Positions 27,001-42,000 of a stretch of 64,000 bases of DNA are shown piece by piece (position 1 is the first letter of the stretch; the number at the start of each line of letters is the position of its first letter). Under the pieces are notes generated by a model. That model was not told where the DNA came from, did no database searches, and was given only the letters and a program-made list of their open reading frames with translations. Position numbers and translations under genes: made by a program. This DNA is from Progne subis subis (taxonomy: Eukaryota > Chordata > Aves > Passeriformes > Hirundinidae): assembly GCA_022316685.1 (NCBI GenBank), contig JAKJHU010000024.1, positions 3,232,501 through 3,296,500 of the forward strand, given 5' to 3'.

Positions 27001-30000
27001 CCGTCAGCATTTCAGCCACCTTGCCTTTAAACTGGAAGGAGGAAGGTGTGGTTAGGAAGCAGTTCTTTACTGTGAGGGTGGTGAGGCTGTGGATGCCACA
27101 TTCCTGGAAGTGTTCAAGCCAGGCTGGATGGGGCTCTGAGCAACCTGGTCCCATGGAAAGTGTCTCTGCCCCATGGCAGGAAGGTTGCAATGAGATGATC
27201 ATTAAAGTTCCTTCCAATTCAGCCTATTCTGTGATTTTATGAATGTAAGGCTTAAAAGTAGTATCTAAAATTAGAGCTTCTAATTACAATGATATATAAA
27301 AGTAATGACTTAAAACCGGGAGAATTAGAAGTTCAATTAAAGTATCTTCTTTGAAGTATGTCTGTGTACTTGCTAATTGTGTAAATTTTGTCCAATAGTA
27401 ATTATTTAAATCATTGCCACTCTGAAGGCTGCTCTTAATAGACTGTGCTGGCATCTCCCATGTATGTGAGTTCCCAAATTTAAGAAATCCCACCCCAACC
27501 TAATCTCTTTTGAAGCATTAATAAAGAGCCTCAAAAATTGAATGTAAGTGGGTTTTTTAAAGTAATTAGTAGTGTTGCTTTCCTCATGTCTCTTCACCAG
27601 CTGAGATGGCCTTCTTGACAAGTTTGCCTTGGCAGTAACAAAGCCACTTCCACTGCTTGTGGAGATTGATGACACTGGTGAGGCGTTGGGAAACTGCTCT
27701 CCTGATAAATGCAAGAGAGAAGAACCAGGTTTATAGTTTATTCTGCAATAAAATTATTATGAACAGGAGTTTTAAACAATGAAGCTAGCAGAGCTGATTG
27801 GAAGAACATACAGGGAATGCCGAAGGACTTTGTTTTAATATAGCCTATGCTCAGATTAGAGCTTTCCTTCAACTAGCTTTTAATATTAGTGTTGGACCTA
27901 GATGATGATGCCAAAAAACGTGTCAAAGCTGGTGATTTCGTGTCATGGATGCTCAGATTGTAGGTATACCAATTCCACCTGTTCTTCACACTGCTGTCGC
28001 TATCAACCCATCTGTTTTTCTCTTTCTATCGTAACTCCTTGTTACTTTATTATTTGCAGTTATGCTTCTTGATCAGAAACCTTCAGAGTGTAATTTTACT
28101 TACCATGGTGTAAATACTACTTTTTTCTTTCAATATGAGTTCCCCTTTGCCTGTGTCTCTTGAGTTTCTGCTGTTAAAATTATCCATGACACTGTGGGCT
28201 ACTGTACAGACATTTAATCCCATGAGACACTGCCATGAGTTACTGAGCCTCCATTTTCTGTCTGGGGTGTGAAGATATATGGAGATGTACCTGTTCAGAG
28301 AGTTCAGGTGGAATATTCCTCCTGGTCTTCACTATGGAAGGCTTATCAATCACTAAGTGTCAGCTTGTATCTGAGCAGAACTGCATTCCCTGTGTGTGTA
28401 GCTGCAAAGATAAAAACCAAAAAGGGTCAAAGCAAGTTCAGAGGTTCCAAACAGACGCCCAGAATTCTGTTGTGGTGAAAGAAAGGACAAAATTAGTGAG
28501 CCTTTGTCATTTCCTATACAAAGGCAAGGGTTTTTTTTTGAGATTCGGGAGACATCAGCATGTGGCCTTGTCAGATAGTCTAAAATTCTGTTTCCGATTC
28601 AAAGCCTCATGAAGTCAGGAGACTTTATTCCGTTGTATAGTGTGGTGTTTGTTTTTTGTGGTTTTTTTTTTTCTTCAATCAGGTTATAAATATTTGGCAA
28701 CTATATTTTCTTCATATTAACTAGGAAGGGATGTTTAATGCACACAAAGTTGTTTCATATCTTTCTGCTAATAGTATAAAGTTTATCCACAGATTCACCT
28801 TTGAACCCTGCTCTCCTATATGCTGTGTCATTATTTTTTGTGTTAGAATGATCCCTGCCCAAAGAGTAAGCACATTTTGTGTTGCTTGGAAATAACAGAT
28901 GCTGGAATCAATTTTGACAGATAGAGGTCATAATAGGGCGTGCATTATGCATGTTGTTAGCAAAAAATAACATTTTTGAATTTCTGCATGAATCTCTGAG
29001 CGTCATTCAGTGCTGTTTAGAAATGCAGAGCTGCTGTAAGGAATACAAGTAGTTTACTTTTTTTTTTGATTCATATTCTAATGGATGTTCTAATTTATTA
29101 TGTATTATGTTAATTCTAAATTGTAGCCTCATTCCTTGACTCATAATTATCAGATGAAATACTCAAATGCATGGTATGGTTTATGAAAGGTTTTATTTTC
29201 CTATAATGTAACCTAATTGGTACTTTATAAATCTTGGCTCTATCATGCTTTCTGTTTTTCTTGTGAGCTACAATTTAGATGACCAGAGCCCGACTACAAA
29301 GACTTTTCTAGGAATCTGGGTTTTTGTCTTGGTTTTCAGGTGAAGTATATTTTAACTATTTATTGGTGTCATAACTGGATAAGTTTGGTTTTTGATTGCA
29401 ATGTTGGAAATTGCCAGGCTTTTTTGTATCTTTAAATTAGAATGTTTCCTGATAAAAAACTTTGTCATGTTCAAATCTGACTTAATAGAAGCCAGTGGGA
29501 TTTTTAACATTAACGATAATACATGGATGAAATCCTGATCTTGTCCTTTGTGCTGGAATTTTACCCTCTTTTTAACATGTTAATGTGTAGCATTTTTATG
29601 CCAGATATGTTTCCACAAGTCTTCTGCAATTGTCAGATGCTAGTCAGTACTGTAGCTGTGTCCATTGCAATGGCAGTGTCTCTAAATGCTTAACATATTT
29701 CACATTTTAGTCATTAATGAATAGAAGTTCTGTACTGTTTGTCACAAATAATCCATAGTACTCTAAAGCATTTCAGGTTTCTCTAGAATGCCACTTTTTC
29801 TTGTCTGCATTATTGAATTACAGCAAGTCCTTAGCATTCTTAATGAGTATATTTGTTATGAATCCGTGTGCCAATTAAAAATGAAATGTCAAGATAGACA
29901 AGGAAAATATCCTAGGTCTTGCCTGTCTGAACTTCTGTAAAGCAGCTGGTGTACTGCCTCGGAGGAATTGGTCTCTTATGAGAGGAAGCTAAAAGAACTT

Positions 30001-33000
30001 GGCTCGTTTAGCCTAGCAAAATGAAGGTTAATAGGGGTATGATTGCTCTCTTTAACTGTAGTATAAAAATAGATGCAGTCAAAGAAAGAACTTTGCAGGC
30101 TTCTGTTTCTGATGGATGTAAGTTGGCCATGAACTAATTTGCACAGAAAAGTAGAAGGTTCTTGTTGTGGTTTAACCCCAGCCAGGAACAAAATGCTAAG
30201 GTGATAAAACTCATGGGTTGAGATAAAGACAGTTTAACAGCTAAAACAAAAGCTGCACGCAGAAGTAGAGCAAAAGAAAAAATTCCTTCACCGTGTTTCT
30301 TGGCCAGTCTGGTGTGCAGCCTTCCCAAGGCAAGCAGGACTCCATCGTTTGTAATGGTGACTTGGGGAGACAAATGCCATCCCTCCAAACATCCCTTCTT
30401 CATTCTTCACCCCACTTTATATCCTGAGCATGCTGTCGTATGGAATGGCTTATCCTTCGTCACTTGGGGCCAGCTGTCCCAGCCGTGTCCCCTGCCAGCT
30501 TCTGGTGCACCCCCAGCCCGCTGGCAGGGTGGTACAAGAAGCAGAAAAGGCCTTGCCATTGTGCAAGTGAACCCTGTTCTCAGCACAAATTCAAACCATA
30601 GGTAACCTCATGCTGCCTTTTCTGAAGAAAAATAACCCAGCCAGAGCCCGCACAGTTGAGAATAGAATTTGTTTTAGGGTAAGCTTGTTAAACTTCTAGA
30701 TAGTTTGAGATGGTTGGTGCATTAATGATGGATAGGGCTGGATACACCACACCCCAGTGTTTGTCCTTTGTGTATGTTAGGAAGTGAGGGCTGACCACTT
30801 TCTGCTCAATTAAATGCCCACCAGCTCAATGTTAATCTGTTAAACTCTTTCTGAGCTACTATAATCAAATCTGTAATTGCATGCTGAAAAGGAAGTTAAG
30901 CATTCTGTTTGGAGCTTTTTGACTCTTTCCCTCAATTTATTATTTTTTCTGGACCCCATTTATTTTTTCCATGCTTAATGGTGATCTAAGAGAAGTTCTA
31001 TGAGAACACTTACCCATGAAAAGTTAGCTGTTCCGGAATATTACGTACTGGTTTTTGATTGATGATTCAAAGAGTTCATTTAGTCTTTTGTTCCTGGAAA
31101 AACTGATTAAAAAAAAAAAAGTTTAAAATCATATGATAGGGATAGGTCCTTTTGATATTTTCATATAACTAGCCAAACATATTAGTTGTGCACTCACTGC
31201 TTTTATATCTTTGATTGATACAGGCTGTGTGTGCGTGTGTCTGAATGAAAGAAACAACATTGCACTGATTGGAATTTTTTCATTTCATCATTCATTTTTT
31301 CATTTCATCATTCCATTGATGCTGCAATCCTGGCCTCGTGTCCCTGTTATTCCAGGTGCTGGTTTTTGTGAGTGTGGTGGTAGCGCACATCCGTTGTGCT
31401 AGGCAGTGAGTATTCACAGCAATGACAACGCTGAGCACAAAGAACTCCTGAGTAGGCCAAAGGCAACAATTGGGTAAAACAGGTGGTAAAATTACAATAG
31501 AAAAATAAGATTTGTGTGTCACCATAGTAGAGACCAGCTATGGCCAGCAGATGAGCCACTGTAGTTACCATGGTTTCTGTAGACACTACAACAGGTAAGT
31601 TTTAAGGAGGGTTCTGAAGCAAGCTAATAAACCCCATTAAGGCTGTAACCCAAAAGCCTATTTAAATGATAGGATTATTTCTAGTGATGTCAAGAGGTGT
31701 TAGATCAAGTCTTCCAACACTCTACCTGCCAAGGTGATCAAATATAATCAAAATTACCATAGGATTTTATAGAAACAAGCATACTGAATTACGCACAAGT
31801 ATTCCAGGCATGGTATGTTTTAACAGGATTAATTCCGTGTTACTTTTTGAATAATTCTGCTAGTTGACACAGCACAATTTCTCCTTTTTTCCATAGTTAT
31901 CTTGCCCTGGTTTTCAGAGATGCCAATAATTACTAGTGGAACAGAAATAAAAAGTACTTTTATTAATGTTTATGATTAATAATTTAAGCACGACAGTATC
32001 TTAACCACCAGGATTTTCATTGAAAAGTATATGATTATTTCCTGAGCATATTCTGACGAGCTCAATCCAAGGGTGGGGTTTTAAATATATTATATCTGCA
32101 CACTAAAAATGTGATAAATGAAATCACCAAATGCATGATTTTATAATGGGAAAAGTTTTTGGTGCATTTGTTTTGACTTTCATATATGTCTCTAAGATGA
32201 GTACCTGATTACAGTTTGCTCGTCACATAATGCAGAACTATAATTCATATTCTGATGGGGGGTTTCCTTGCATTAGGACAAAGTTGTCAGCTTTCAGCAG
32301 ACACTTGTGTGCAGCTTTACTTCTGTTTGCCATGCAGTGCATGGAGCATTTGTTGATGCTGAATCAGTACATGAAAGCCTTCAGTTGAGAAACAAAGTAA
32401 TGTCTAGTATTTGCCTAATGGTTTACTAATAATTAGGTGCTCATTTTAAGCATGCCAGATAACTTGCAGAAACAGTAAAAGTTAAAGGCGTCATTTGGGT
32501 TGAGTAACGTAAGAGCTGGTATTACTTTGCTTAATGTTTCATCAGCACTTAGGATTAGTATTTATTCTTTAATACAGAGAGGAGTAATTACTGAAGGTGA
32601 TCTCTTTCATGTTTTGTACAATTTACAGGAGATCATGGATATTTCTGTTCTTTGCACCTAAATTACAGTAGTGACCTTGCAACAGAAATAAGTCTTCTGT
32701 GGGCCTGCTGATCCTTTGTTGTTAGAATGAAGTTAATGATGACCTTCCAGCAAGAAACGTGTTAAATATGGCAACCCAGCGACCTTGACTTTGCAGCCTG
32801 TCACTCTCACCTGTATTCATTAATATACATTCTTACCAAACTCTTACATGGTTAAGATTTGAAATTGATATACACACTTAATGATAATGATTTTGAAATT
32901 CCCATGTTTAGTTAAAGCCGGGAAAATTATTCTATATGTTTTTTTTAAAGAGAGAGGGAGAGTAATTAAAAATAGCTTTTGTTGTGATAAAATGCTTTCC

Positions 33001-36000
33001 TTGGCAGTACAGTGCAAAAATGCTTTTCTAAAGACCTCTAAATTTTTAATATATTTCTTATGGAGTGGATGTGCTTCACCTCATTTCAGGTATTCTTATA
33101 GTATCAGAGCACATTTGTTGACTGTAATAATGCTTAAAATGTTGTATTTTTTTTTTAAGCCATTAAAATTATAAGAACATGATGTCACAGTATCCACAGT
33201 TTTATCTTCTGACTGAAGATACAGGGACTGCCCCCTCCCGCCCCCCCCCTATTTGATACATGCCTGTGGAGAATTCTTGAAGTGTAGTTACAAATAGTGC
33301 TTTAGTTCTTTGTACAAGCAGTCAGAAGTGGGTTGCTCCCTTAAAAACAAACAAACAAATATATAATATCCCCAACAAAGCTTAGTTGTCTAGATGCAGT
33401 CAGTATTGATGTGGAAGGGTTAGTGTGCATCTAGATTTCTTGTCCTGAAAATGAAATCTTCAATTGATTCAGGCTTTGCTACATGCACCCAGAAATGCTG
33501 TCATAACATGAAAATTAAAAAATAAAAAATGTGTTGTGAAAACCCTAAAAGAATTGTGATCCTGACTCTTAGGCCATGTTCACATTGGCTGTAGGTTTTT
33601 GTTAACACTGTTCTAAAGCAGGGGAGTTTATCCATATTGGTGTCCTCAATATTAATTCATTGCAATCTTTGCCTTGAACTATAAAGATGGCATTAATATT
33701 TGAACACTATGCAGAGCCAGGGTTGCTATGTACAGGGAAGATTCTCCATAGGCATGAAATCAACTTTACCCCAAGAAGGAAGGGGATAGAGATGTTTTTC
33801 CAAAGTAATTATTTTCTACTTGGTTGTGCCTGGTGTAGTGCCAAGTACTTGTGCCTTAGTCATGTACCTGCTAAAGACATCATGTTTCTTTCCTTGATTG
33901 CTCTCAGTGGTTTTCAGATTCTATCAACTGTCATTAAGTAAAAATTGATTATGGCTTTTGGGATTTTTTCTGTTTGTTTGTTTATTTATTACTATATTTT
34001 TTTTCCAGGTTTACCAAAAATGCAAGTCATTCGAAACTACAGTGGAATTCCACAGCCAGCAGCACAAGATGGGCCACCATTGCATATCCAGATTGGGGAC
34101 ACTATTGAGCTCATTAGAGGAGATGCACACAGCTTATTTTGGCAGGTACTGTATCATTTAACAAATAGCTATATTCTGTTTGTCCAGGTATCAACTTCTT
34201 ATTGATATATTGCTCTCTTAACTTTTTTCTTTTTGAACAACAACAAAATTCTTTGTGCTTTATCCAAATAAAAGTCTAATACAATTAATTTTGCTTTTAA
34301 ATTGCCAGTAGTTCCTATATGGTATAAATCATCATTCTTGCAACCTTAAAGTCCCAGTGAATAAATCTACAGGAATGTGACATCAGTGGCAGTCCTAGTG
34401 AAATTATAAAAGTTAAGGAGAATGTTTGGCAAAAAAATCAAAGTTTTTGAATTTTCAGTGTCTGGTTCTCTAACACAACATAAGTAAAACCTATGTTGAC
34501 AAAACCCAGTTAGTGAATATTAGATTTTTAGGGGAGAGAAATAGCTCTGCAAAACAGAACCACACCTAAGTTATTTGATGCTGGCTCAAGTCATTTAAGG
34601 ATAGGGATTTTCTATATACATGGGAAAACTATATTCTATTGATGGCAAAATTGGCTGTCACATGATTCACATCACTACTTTTGTTACTAAAATTTTTTCT
34701 CAAAGGAGAGCTGTAAGCGTTGAAAATGCTGACTTGCATTCACTTTAACAATAAATGCATTAAAATGTCCCATTTTTCTTGATTGCTTTAATTGTTTGTA
34801 TTATTGGATTAATGGAAATAGAGCTAAATAGCAGAACTATCAGGAGATTAATAGAACAAGTGGAAAATATCTATCTTCTTGAATTGTTTCTGTGTTGATC
34901 TTGATTTTTTTTTTTTTTTTTTTTTAAAAAAAAGCTGTAATGAATATAATATAAAAACTGCCTGGTCGATTTAATGAGTTAGGTCATAATTTTTCTTGTT
35001 TGTTTTGACTTTGGTTTTTCTGCTGTAGTTAGGATGGAATCTTCTCCAAACTCTTCAGGATTGGATCAATGAACTCTTCCTATGTCACTGTATCATCCTG
35101 AACATTTAATAGGGGGAAGTAATAAACAATAGAATTACTTTATGAATTGAAAAAATATGTAAATAGATGTAACCAAACCACCTTACCTCCTCCCAAACAA
35201 CCCTTCAAACCCAAAAAGTGAACCAACTCCCCTCCAAAACTCCCCAACCTGTTACTTAGGAGACCATGGGTATTTTGCATCACTACAAATAAAGCTTTTT
35301 AAATGACAGAGTTCGGCCTGTGTAGTTTTGTATGTAGGACTTGGTTCTGCAAGGTGTAGAATTATGATCTGGAGAAGCATTTAAACCTGCTCCTGACTTA
35401 GGACTGGCTATAAGGTAATCATCTGACTAATACAATTAGTACAAGCCAAAATTACTGCTACCGCGTGGGACTGATTCCATTGCCATGTTCATACACATCC
35501 GTCAACTCAGTTTACTGGAAATTATCTTAGAGGTTGTTTGTGATTATCATGCTGAAGAATTTAGCTAGAATCTCATTGTGTTTAACTAGCTGAAACTAGA
35601 AAGTGTGTGAGACTTTTCCCTAGAAGCCTTAGTAATAGATTTGAATCGTAATGGAAATTGTCATCTCCATTAGCATCATTCAGGAATTTTTTTTTCTCTC
35701 TTGTCACAGACAGCTTAATATAGATTTTTCTGAGTCTTTTAATGACATCTACATTTTAAAATGTATATTAAGAAAGAGCCTGCAAAATGCAATTTATATT
35801 AAAATCTTCAATTATTAAAGAGGCCTTTTAGGGTAATTTACAGCAGACCCACCAGACTAATATTACAATGGTTTTCTAAGTTGACAATTTAGAAATTCAA
35901 GTGGTTGTAATAGAGAAGTATGTGTGGTTTAGGTAAAATATTTTCATTCTTTACAGCACATCAAATAAATAATACAAGTTACTAAGCAGTGCTTGAGCTG

Positions 36001-39000
36001 TAGCTGAAGTGTGGTCAAACATGTATTGATAGATATTAATATGTTTTGCTCAGTGGCTGGTCTTATTGAGTGTGGTACCATTGCTATTCAGGTATGATTA
36101 GTACTGAAAATAAGTATCACTTGCATGGCAGACTGTTTCAGAGCTCTGCTTAAAATTAGGTCTCTACTGGAGAGGGATTCATGTTTCAGGAGTAAATAGA
36201 ATATATGGATACAAAGGAAAACCTGTATTCAAGCAGATGATGTGAAAGGAGGTAGGGAAGCTTTGCTGAACACATGTTCAAATCTGTAGGATTGTCATTT
36301 GTTTGCACATAATTATTTTTTAAATATCACTGGTATAAAGCAGTTTTAGCTTAAATACTGCCTATGTGCTTTTCCCTCTCCTCTGCTGCCTCTGCACTTC
36401 TCTGTATTTTTGGTTAAGGTGGTAGCCAGTGTGTGTGAGAAATTGCATAGTGATCTCCTATAGAGAATGATGCACTTGCTTATTGTACTTAGGATAGCAC
36501 CAATCAAAGAATGTGTTTTTTTCATAACCCCTTGTTATTTTTTTACATTCAGCTCCCCTCTATTGAATTTTCTGAGTTCTGTTTTCTGTTGTGGTATTAT
36601 GGTAGAATTACACATTTAGTATTAAAGAAACAAAATTAACTGAAACCCTGAAGAAATTTCATGCGTGTTTATGAGGATTTTTTCCCTTTTAATTTTTTTT
36701 TTTATGTTGCAGGTATGCCATCAAAAATAAAAAAGAAATGTAAATTGCAAGATTTTAATGCTTGTAAAGTACATAATCTTTAATGCTTAATCTCATTGCC
36801 AAATGCTGAGCATATATATTTACAGTCAGTATATTACATTTAGTGGAGGTTAAGTATTTATGTGCTTTTAAAAAATCAGTTAAATGAAACCATATGTTTG
36901 CCTAAATACACATTTTGATGCCTTAATTTTATGAATCTGTGTTCATGAATTTAGTTATGTGCTCTGTTCTACTCTGAGACATGTGTTCACTGCCAAATAT
37001 TACTAGGAATAAAAAGATGTTTTTAAGGTGTTTTTCAAGAGAGCTTGGTTGGTGTTAACTGTGTGTGAGCGGCTGATGCCTGGATTTGTGATGATCAGAT
37101 CACTTTGGTGCTTACAGGCCAGTGTAAATTGGTGGTCCTGCCACTTTGGGAGGGCAGCAGTTGTGCTGCAGAAAAGGCTCAGTTTAGGCTGTGCTGGATG
37201 GATTTCTGCCCCTGGTCTCCCAGTTGTGTGCATGCATCTACAGCATGTCAGTATATCACAGCCAGAGAACCCTCTTTAATTCTGTTAGTATTCCCCTGCC
37301 CAGTCAATTTCCATTGACATGCATCGCTTATGGAACTGCTTAATGCAGTGTCTGAACTGGCTGTTGGATCACCAGCTCGGAATTCCCATTGGAGTTTGGT
37401 GCTCAAGGTGCTCTCAAGTGCTGCAAGCTCACTGCATGGTGGTGTAGTCGTTTTGGGGATCTGCAGAGTGGCAGGGTAGCAGCTTTCTGTAGAGTGCCAG
37501 CTCAGGAGAAAGTAACTGGAAAGGAGATAATTAACGTTAATGAAGATATCAGACACTGGCAGACATTGACAGAACTGGGAATCACATCCCAGTCTCCGAG
37601 CTCCCTTCTTGCCTCTCATCTCTAAGCTTTCAGATCTATCAGTTATAATTATTACTTACTTACATTAAAACCCCACAAAACAACAACAAAAACCCACAGA
37701 AATATTGAGCAACACTTTATTAGAACAGCATTTTATTTTAAAGACTCTTGGATATATTTATTGTTCTAAATCCCTGGGTGTGTATTATTATTTACTGTTA
37801 GTCCCAATTATGACTCAAAAATGGATTTTTTTTTTAAATTTTCTTTTTAGGGAAGAAATCTAACAACAGGAGAGCTTGGATTCTTCCCAAGTGATGCAGT
37901 AAAACCTAGCCCATGTGTAAGTACAATTACTTAGTTCTGTTTGCCACCTTAAAGGAAAACTGCCTAATTCATTAATTCATCAAGATTAATCTTACCTTAC
38001 AAAATTTATATTGTTTCTAGTTCCTTGGTGTTTTCCTGGTGGGTTCAGTTTTGCTTAAAGTAGAGCATTCTAATACTTTTGGTTATTGGATGTAAGTAGG
38101 ACATGTCAAGAAAACAAGTTTGATAAGCAGGTTTAACTTTCGAGGATATTAATAAATTGAACTGTCTGAAGAGTTTCCAGAGTGTAGATCAAATGCATTT
38201 TATGTGAAAGTGCACTTTCTTCCTTCCCCAGCAGGAAGGTAAGAGTGCTGTGGCTCTAATCTATTCTCCAGTCACTTTGGGTTAGAGAGAGGGATTACAG
38301 GCCAAGTAGTAAGTTTAAAAATTGTAAAACTAATAAAAAACTTTGAACTTGAAACTGCTTGATAAATTTTCTTTTTTCTTTGGGTTCTTACCTGTCTTTA
38401 TTTCACACAAGAATCTTCTCAATTTAGAAAAGTTTGTGAAAAATAAGAAAAATAATTTTGTGATATGTATTCACGAGTTTTATGTACAGATGTGGTGATG
38501 CATTAATATACTATACACTTGTTCCTCTGCCCTCTGTAACACTGTGCATCAGATTACTGGATTCCTTTGTTGAGGCTAATTGATAAAAACCCATAAATCC
38601 AGTAATGAGTCCTAGTCCTTTCTTTGCTTTAAGGCAGTTTTGACTTTAACCTGATTCTCAACAGGTTCATTTATTAGTAGAATTGCTTTTGTTGCAGCAC
38701 TCAAGATACACCACTTCAGTAGCTTTTATAAGTAGGTGGAATCAGCTCTTAGTAGCTGCGTTTTGATATTTCTTTGGGGCTTATTGTGCCTTAGTTTCCA
38801 GAACAAGTATACATGAGATCCTAAAGAGTATAAATATGTTAAGATACCATAAGTCATCTTTAATACCCTTTATTTCCAGAATTTTGTTTGAAGATGAACA
38901 CACAGACTGTTTGTAGGTATAGGTACAAGTTGTCTTAGATTAAGCAAGAGAAGAAATCTGAAATAACGACAAAATTGTTGTATGAATTTAGTTTTCATCC

Positions 39001-42000
39001 CTCCACCCTTTGCTTATTGTTAAATTTGTGAATTTCCCACCCCTTGCTTATTGTTCAAGGGTGGATTTCCCATTCCATGGTGTCACTGTCATTGTGTTGT
39101 GTCATTGGCTGCAACTGTAGCAGCACTTCTAGGAATCACCAATACCCATTAAAAGCACTGGCAGTGAAATAGCTGAAGTCAGGAAAAATGCTGTGGGGTG
39201 TTGTGGAGGTCTCTTTCTAATGGTAAAGCTTTCTGCTAAATTTTAAATACCCTATTTAGAGGAGTACTGAAAATAACATAGTTTTGCAGAATTAATAAAT
39301 ACTTTTCACTGAAATGTTACGAACTGGTGTCAGGATCAGAACAAAAAGATAAATTGATGCTTCACCACTGTTAACTTGGAAGGATGAAATATAAACATGT
39401 TATTATGATAAATGGTGCAGTTGAAGATAGTGAAACATCAATCGGGTTTTAAACGTGCTATAACTTTTACTGTTATTATTAAGTCTAACAGTCTTTACAA
39501 CCATCTGATATAAAAATGCCAAGAAACAGCATAAAATCTATATATCAGAAGACTTTAGGAATGCCTATTGAATGAAAAACTGCTGAGCTCCAGAATATCT
39601 ATATTCCAGACTTTTCACAGATGTACCTATAAACAATTTTTTCCCTTTAAAATAAGTGGTATATGTCAGCAGACATTTTATGCACTATGTCTGTTTCTGC
39701 ACTATATGAGTAATATTTGTTTCTACCTAGCTTTCCTCCATTTTTCTAATTTCTGTACAGCCATTGGATACAAAGCACAGTGTGAGCCAAGAGCTTCTGG
39801 AAAAATGTTTGATTTTATCCTTCTTTATGGCAATGAACAACACTTGTTATATGAATATATTTGTCCATTCAAAATTTACAAAAGCATCTGCTCATCTATA
39901 ATTTAACTGCTCTGGAGGATGGACTTAAACCATCTTTGAATTTTTATATCCTTTCCAGTTCATTAGCACTACTTGACAAATTCAAAATATTTAAGAGTAT
40001 CGTGCAACATGTAAAAAGTTTGTAATTTTTGAAATTGTGGCCTTGAAATGTGTCATGTGGTTGATCCACTAAAACATTTTTCTTAGGAATTGTTTGTCAG
40101 CGTGTTCGTAATCTATTAGCTTTTTGCCAGGTCTCCCCGTTAGAAGCAGAGGTGCCCGAGGAGCGCCATCGGTGTCTGCAGGGATGTGGAATGCCAGTGC
40201 TGCTGCCAGGGTGACCCCTGGCTGTCCTGGGTGCCCTGCACTCCTCGGGGGTTCACACGCTGCCAGCTCTGCAGATGCTGCTGTGAAAAGAGCCCTTTGT
40301 CTGCACTGTTTGGGAATAATGCATGTTGCCTTTTTCCCTCTCAAGAACTAGACTAAATGACTGTTTAATACCTCTTTAGATTCACTGCTACACAAGCCAA
40401 ACACATGAGCTTGGTTTTATCACAGAGAACTTTAGTGTGTTCCACGCTGAAGTTTATTTCAAGGTCAACTCTAGAGACTTGACAGAGATCTTGGTTGATA
40501 CCTGAGGTCAAGATAGTGGGAATTATAACTGATTACAATTTCAATCAATTTAAGTTTATAAGCCTCTAAAATAATATTTTCCTGACTTGATTTGTGTTTT
40601 GAAGTCTCTTTTGGTGACATTCCATATATCATGAATAAAAAATTGTGAGAAGAATGTTTCTGTAATTTCTTCCCTATTAGAGTCCAGAAAATAAAACATT
40701 CATTGGTTTTACTTGAAGGAAAGAAAAACAAAACATGTTTGCTTACCTAAGAATATGTGACCTTAAGTTATACGTGTGTGAGATTTGTTAACTGTTCACT
40801 AAAATCCATTTTTCAGCACTGTTCATTTCACACGTTTAGAAGAGTAGAGTAATACTGAGTTATCACATACTAATGGGAGGTGATCAAGATGAAATTCTCA
40901 TTTTCATAAGGAATTGCTATACTGTGCATCTTGTGCATGAATAAACATTACTTATGCATATGTTTGTCTACATATAACATCCATTTTGCAAGCTGATTGC
41001 AGTTTGCCTAATTTTTAAGTTTAATTTCATAGTCAAATGGCATGCTTAGCAAGATGCAGTACAACAGTTACCCAAGTCAGATACAAAGGAATGAACGATG
41101 TCATACAATATAAGTTGTGGAGTATCCTCAGGTCTCTCTGAAGATTTTAGACCATATTTCCCAATCGACAGTCAAAGGCCACACAGTCCTGAATACGTGA
41201 AATGAAATTTATACATTACTGTAAAATGGTTGCATATTTTAGTGACACTTTTCTACAATACAGAGCATTGAGCTATTTTGTGCATGAAATTTGAATGTAG
41301 GCACTGTCAGAAAAGCTTTGAACAGTTCTGTGAAGTAAAAATACCCAAAACAAACTGTCACAGAAGAAAAGATACTAAAATATCCTGTACTACTTCCAGA
41401 ATGATATGGAATATTTGTCCTTTATTATAACTTGCTTTAAAGGAAATAGACAAAATAGATCACCGATATTGATAGTTAATCTAACTTCTGGTTTTTAGAA
41501 AAAAATCTTGATCCTCGTTCTTTTTATCTTTTGATACCTTAGGTTCCTAAGCCAGTAGACTACTCTTCACAACTGTGGTAAGTCTCTGTCTTGTCTTACA
41601 AGAATCTCTGAAAGAAGCAGTCAAGGAAGCAACTATTTACTGCAATTTAATTATATTGCTTTAACGTTTCTAGGCTTCAGAAAAAGACATTGTGTAATGG
41701 TTTGGGAAAGCAATACCATGCGTTGCCCCAAAGCATTTCTGATATAATAAAGTGCATAATGATTTTAATGTTTTGTTTACAAGTCTGTGGCTGTACAGCT
41801 CAATCCCAGAGGGCTGGAATAGAGCAATAAGAGATTGTAATATCACACCTGGAAGTATATCTTACATGTTGAGTGAATAAAGGAAGGAATAGTGTTAAAT
41901 ACATGTTGTATCATGAATAATTCTGCATTTCCTTAAAATCCCTCACCAACACTGAAGCTGCAGAGATACAAGTGGCACCTGGGGATATGGTTTAGGGGTG

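Larger units (their letters stand above)
12588..34008 (+). other. VAV3: VAV3 21-kb intron before the first SH3
   Basis: 21.4 kb, phase 1, the largest intron in the window. It holds the predicted cassette exon 16843-16932, a weaker exon-like segment at 21792-21866, CR1 copies at 27029 and 29960, the solo LTR at 30163 and small tandem repeats. The rest is unique AT-rich DNA in which I see no gene. Confidence 0.92.
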
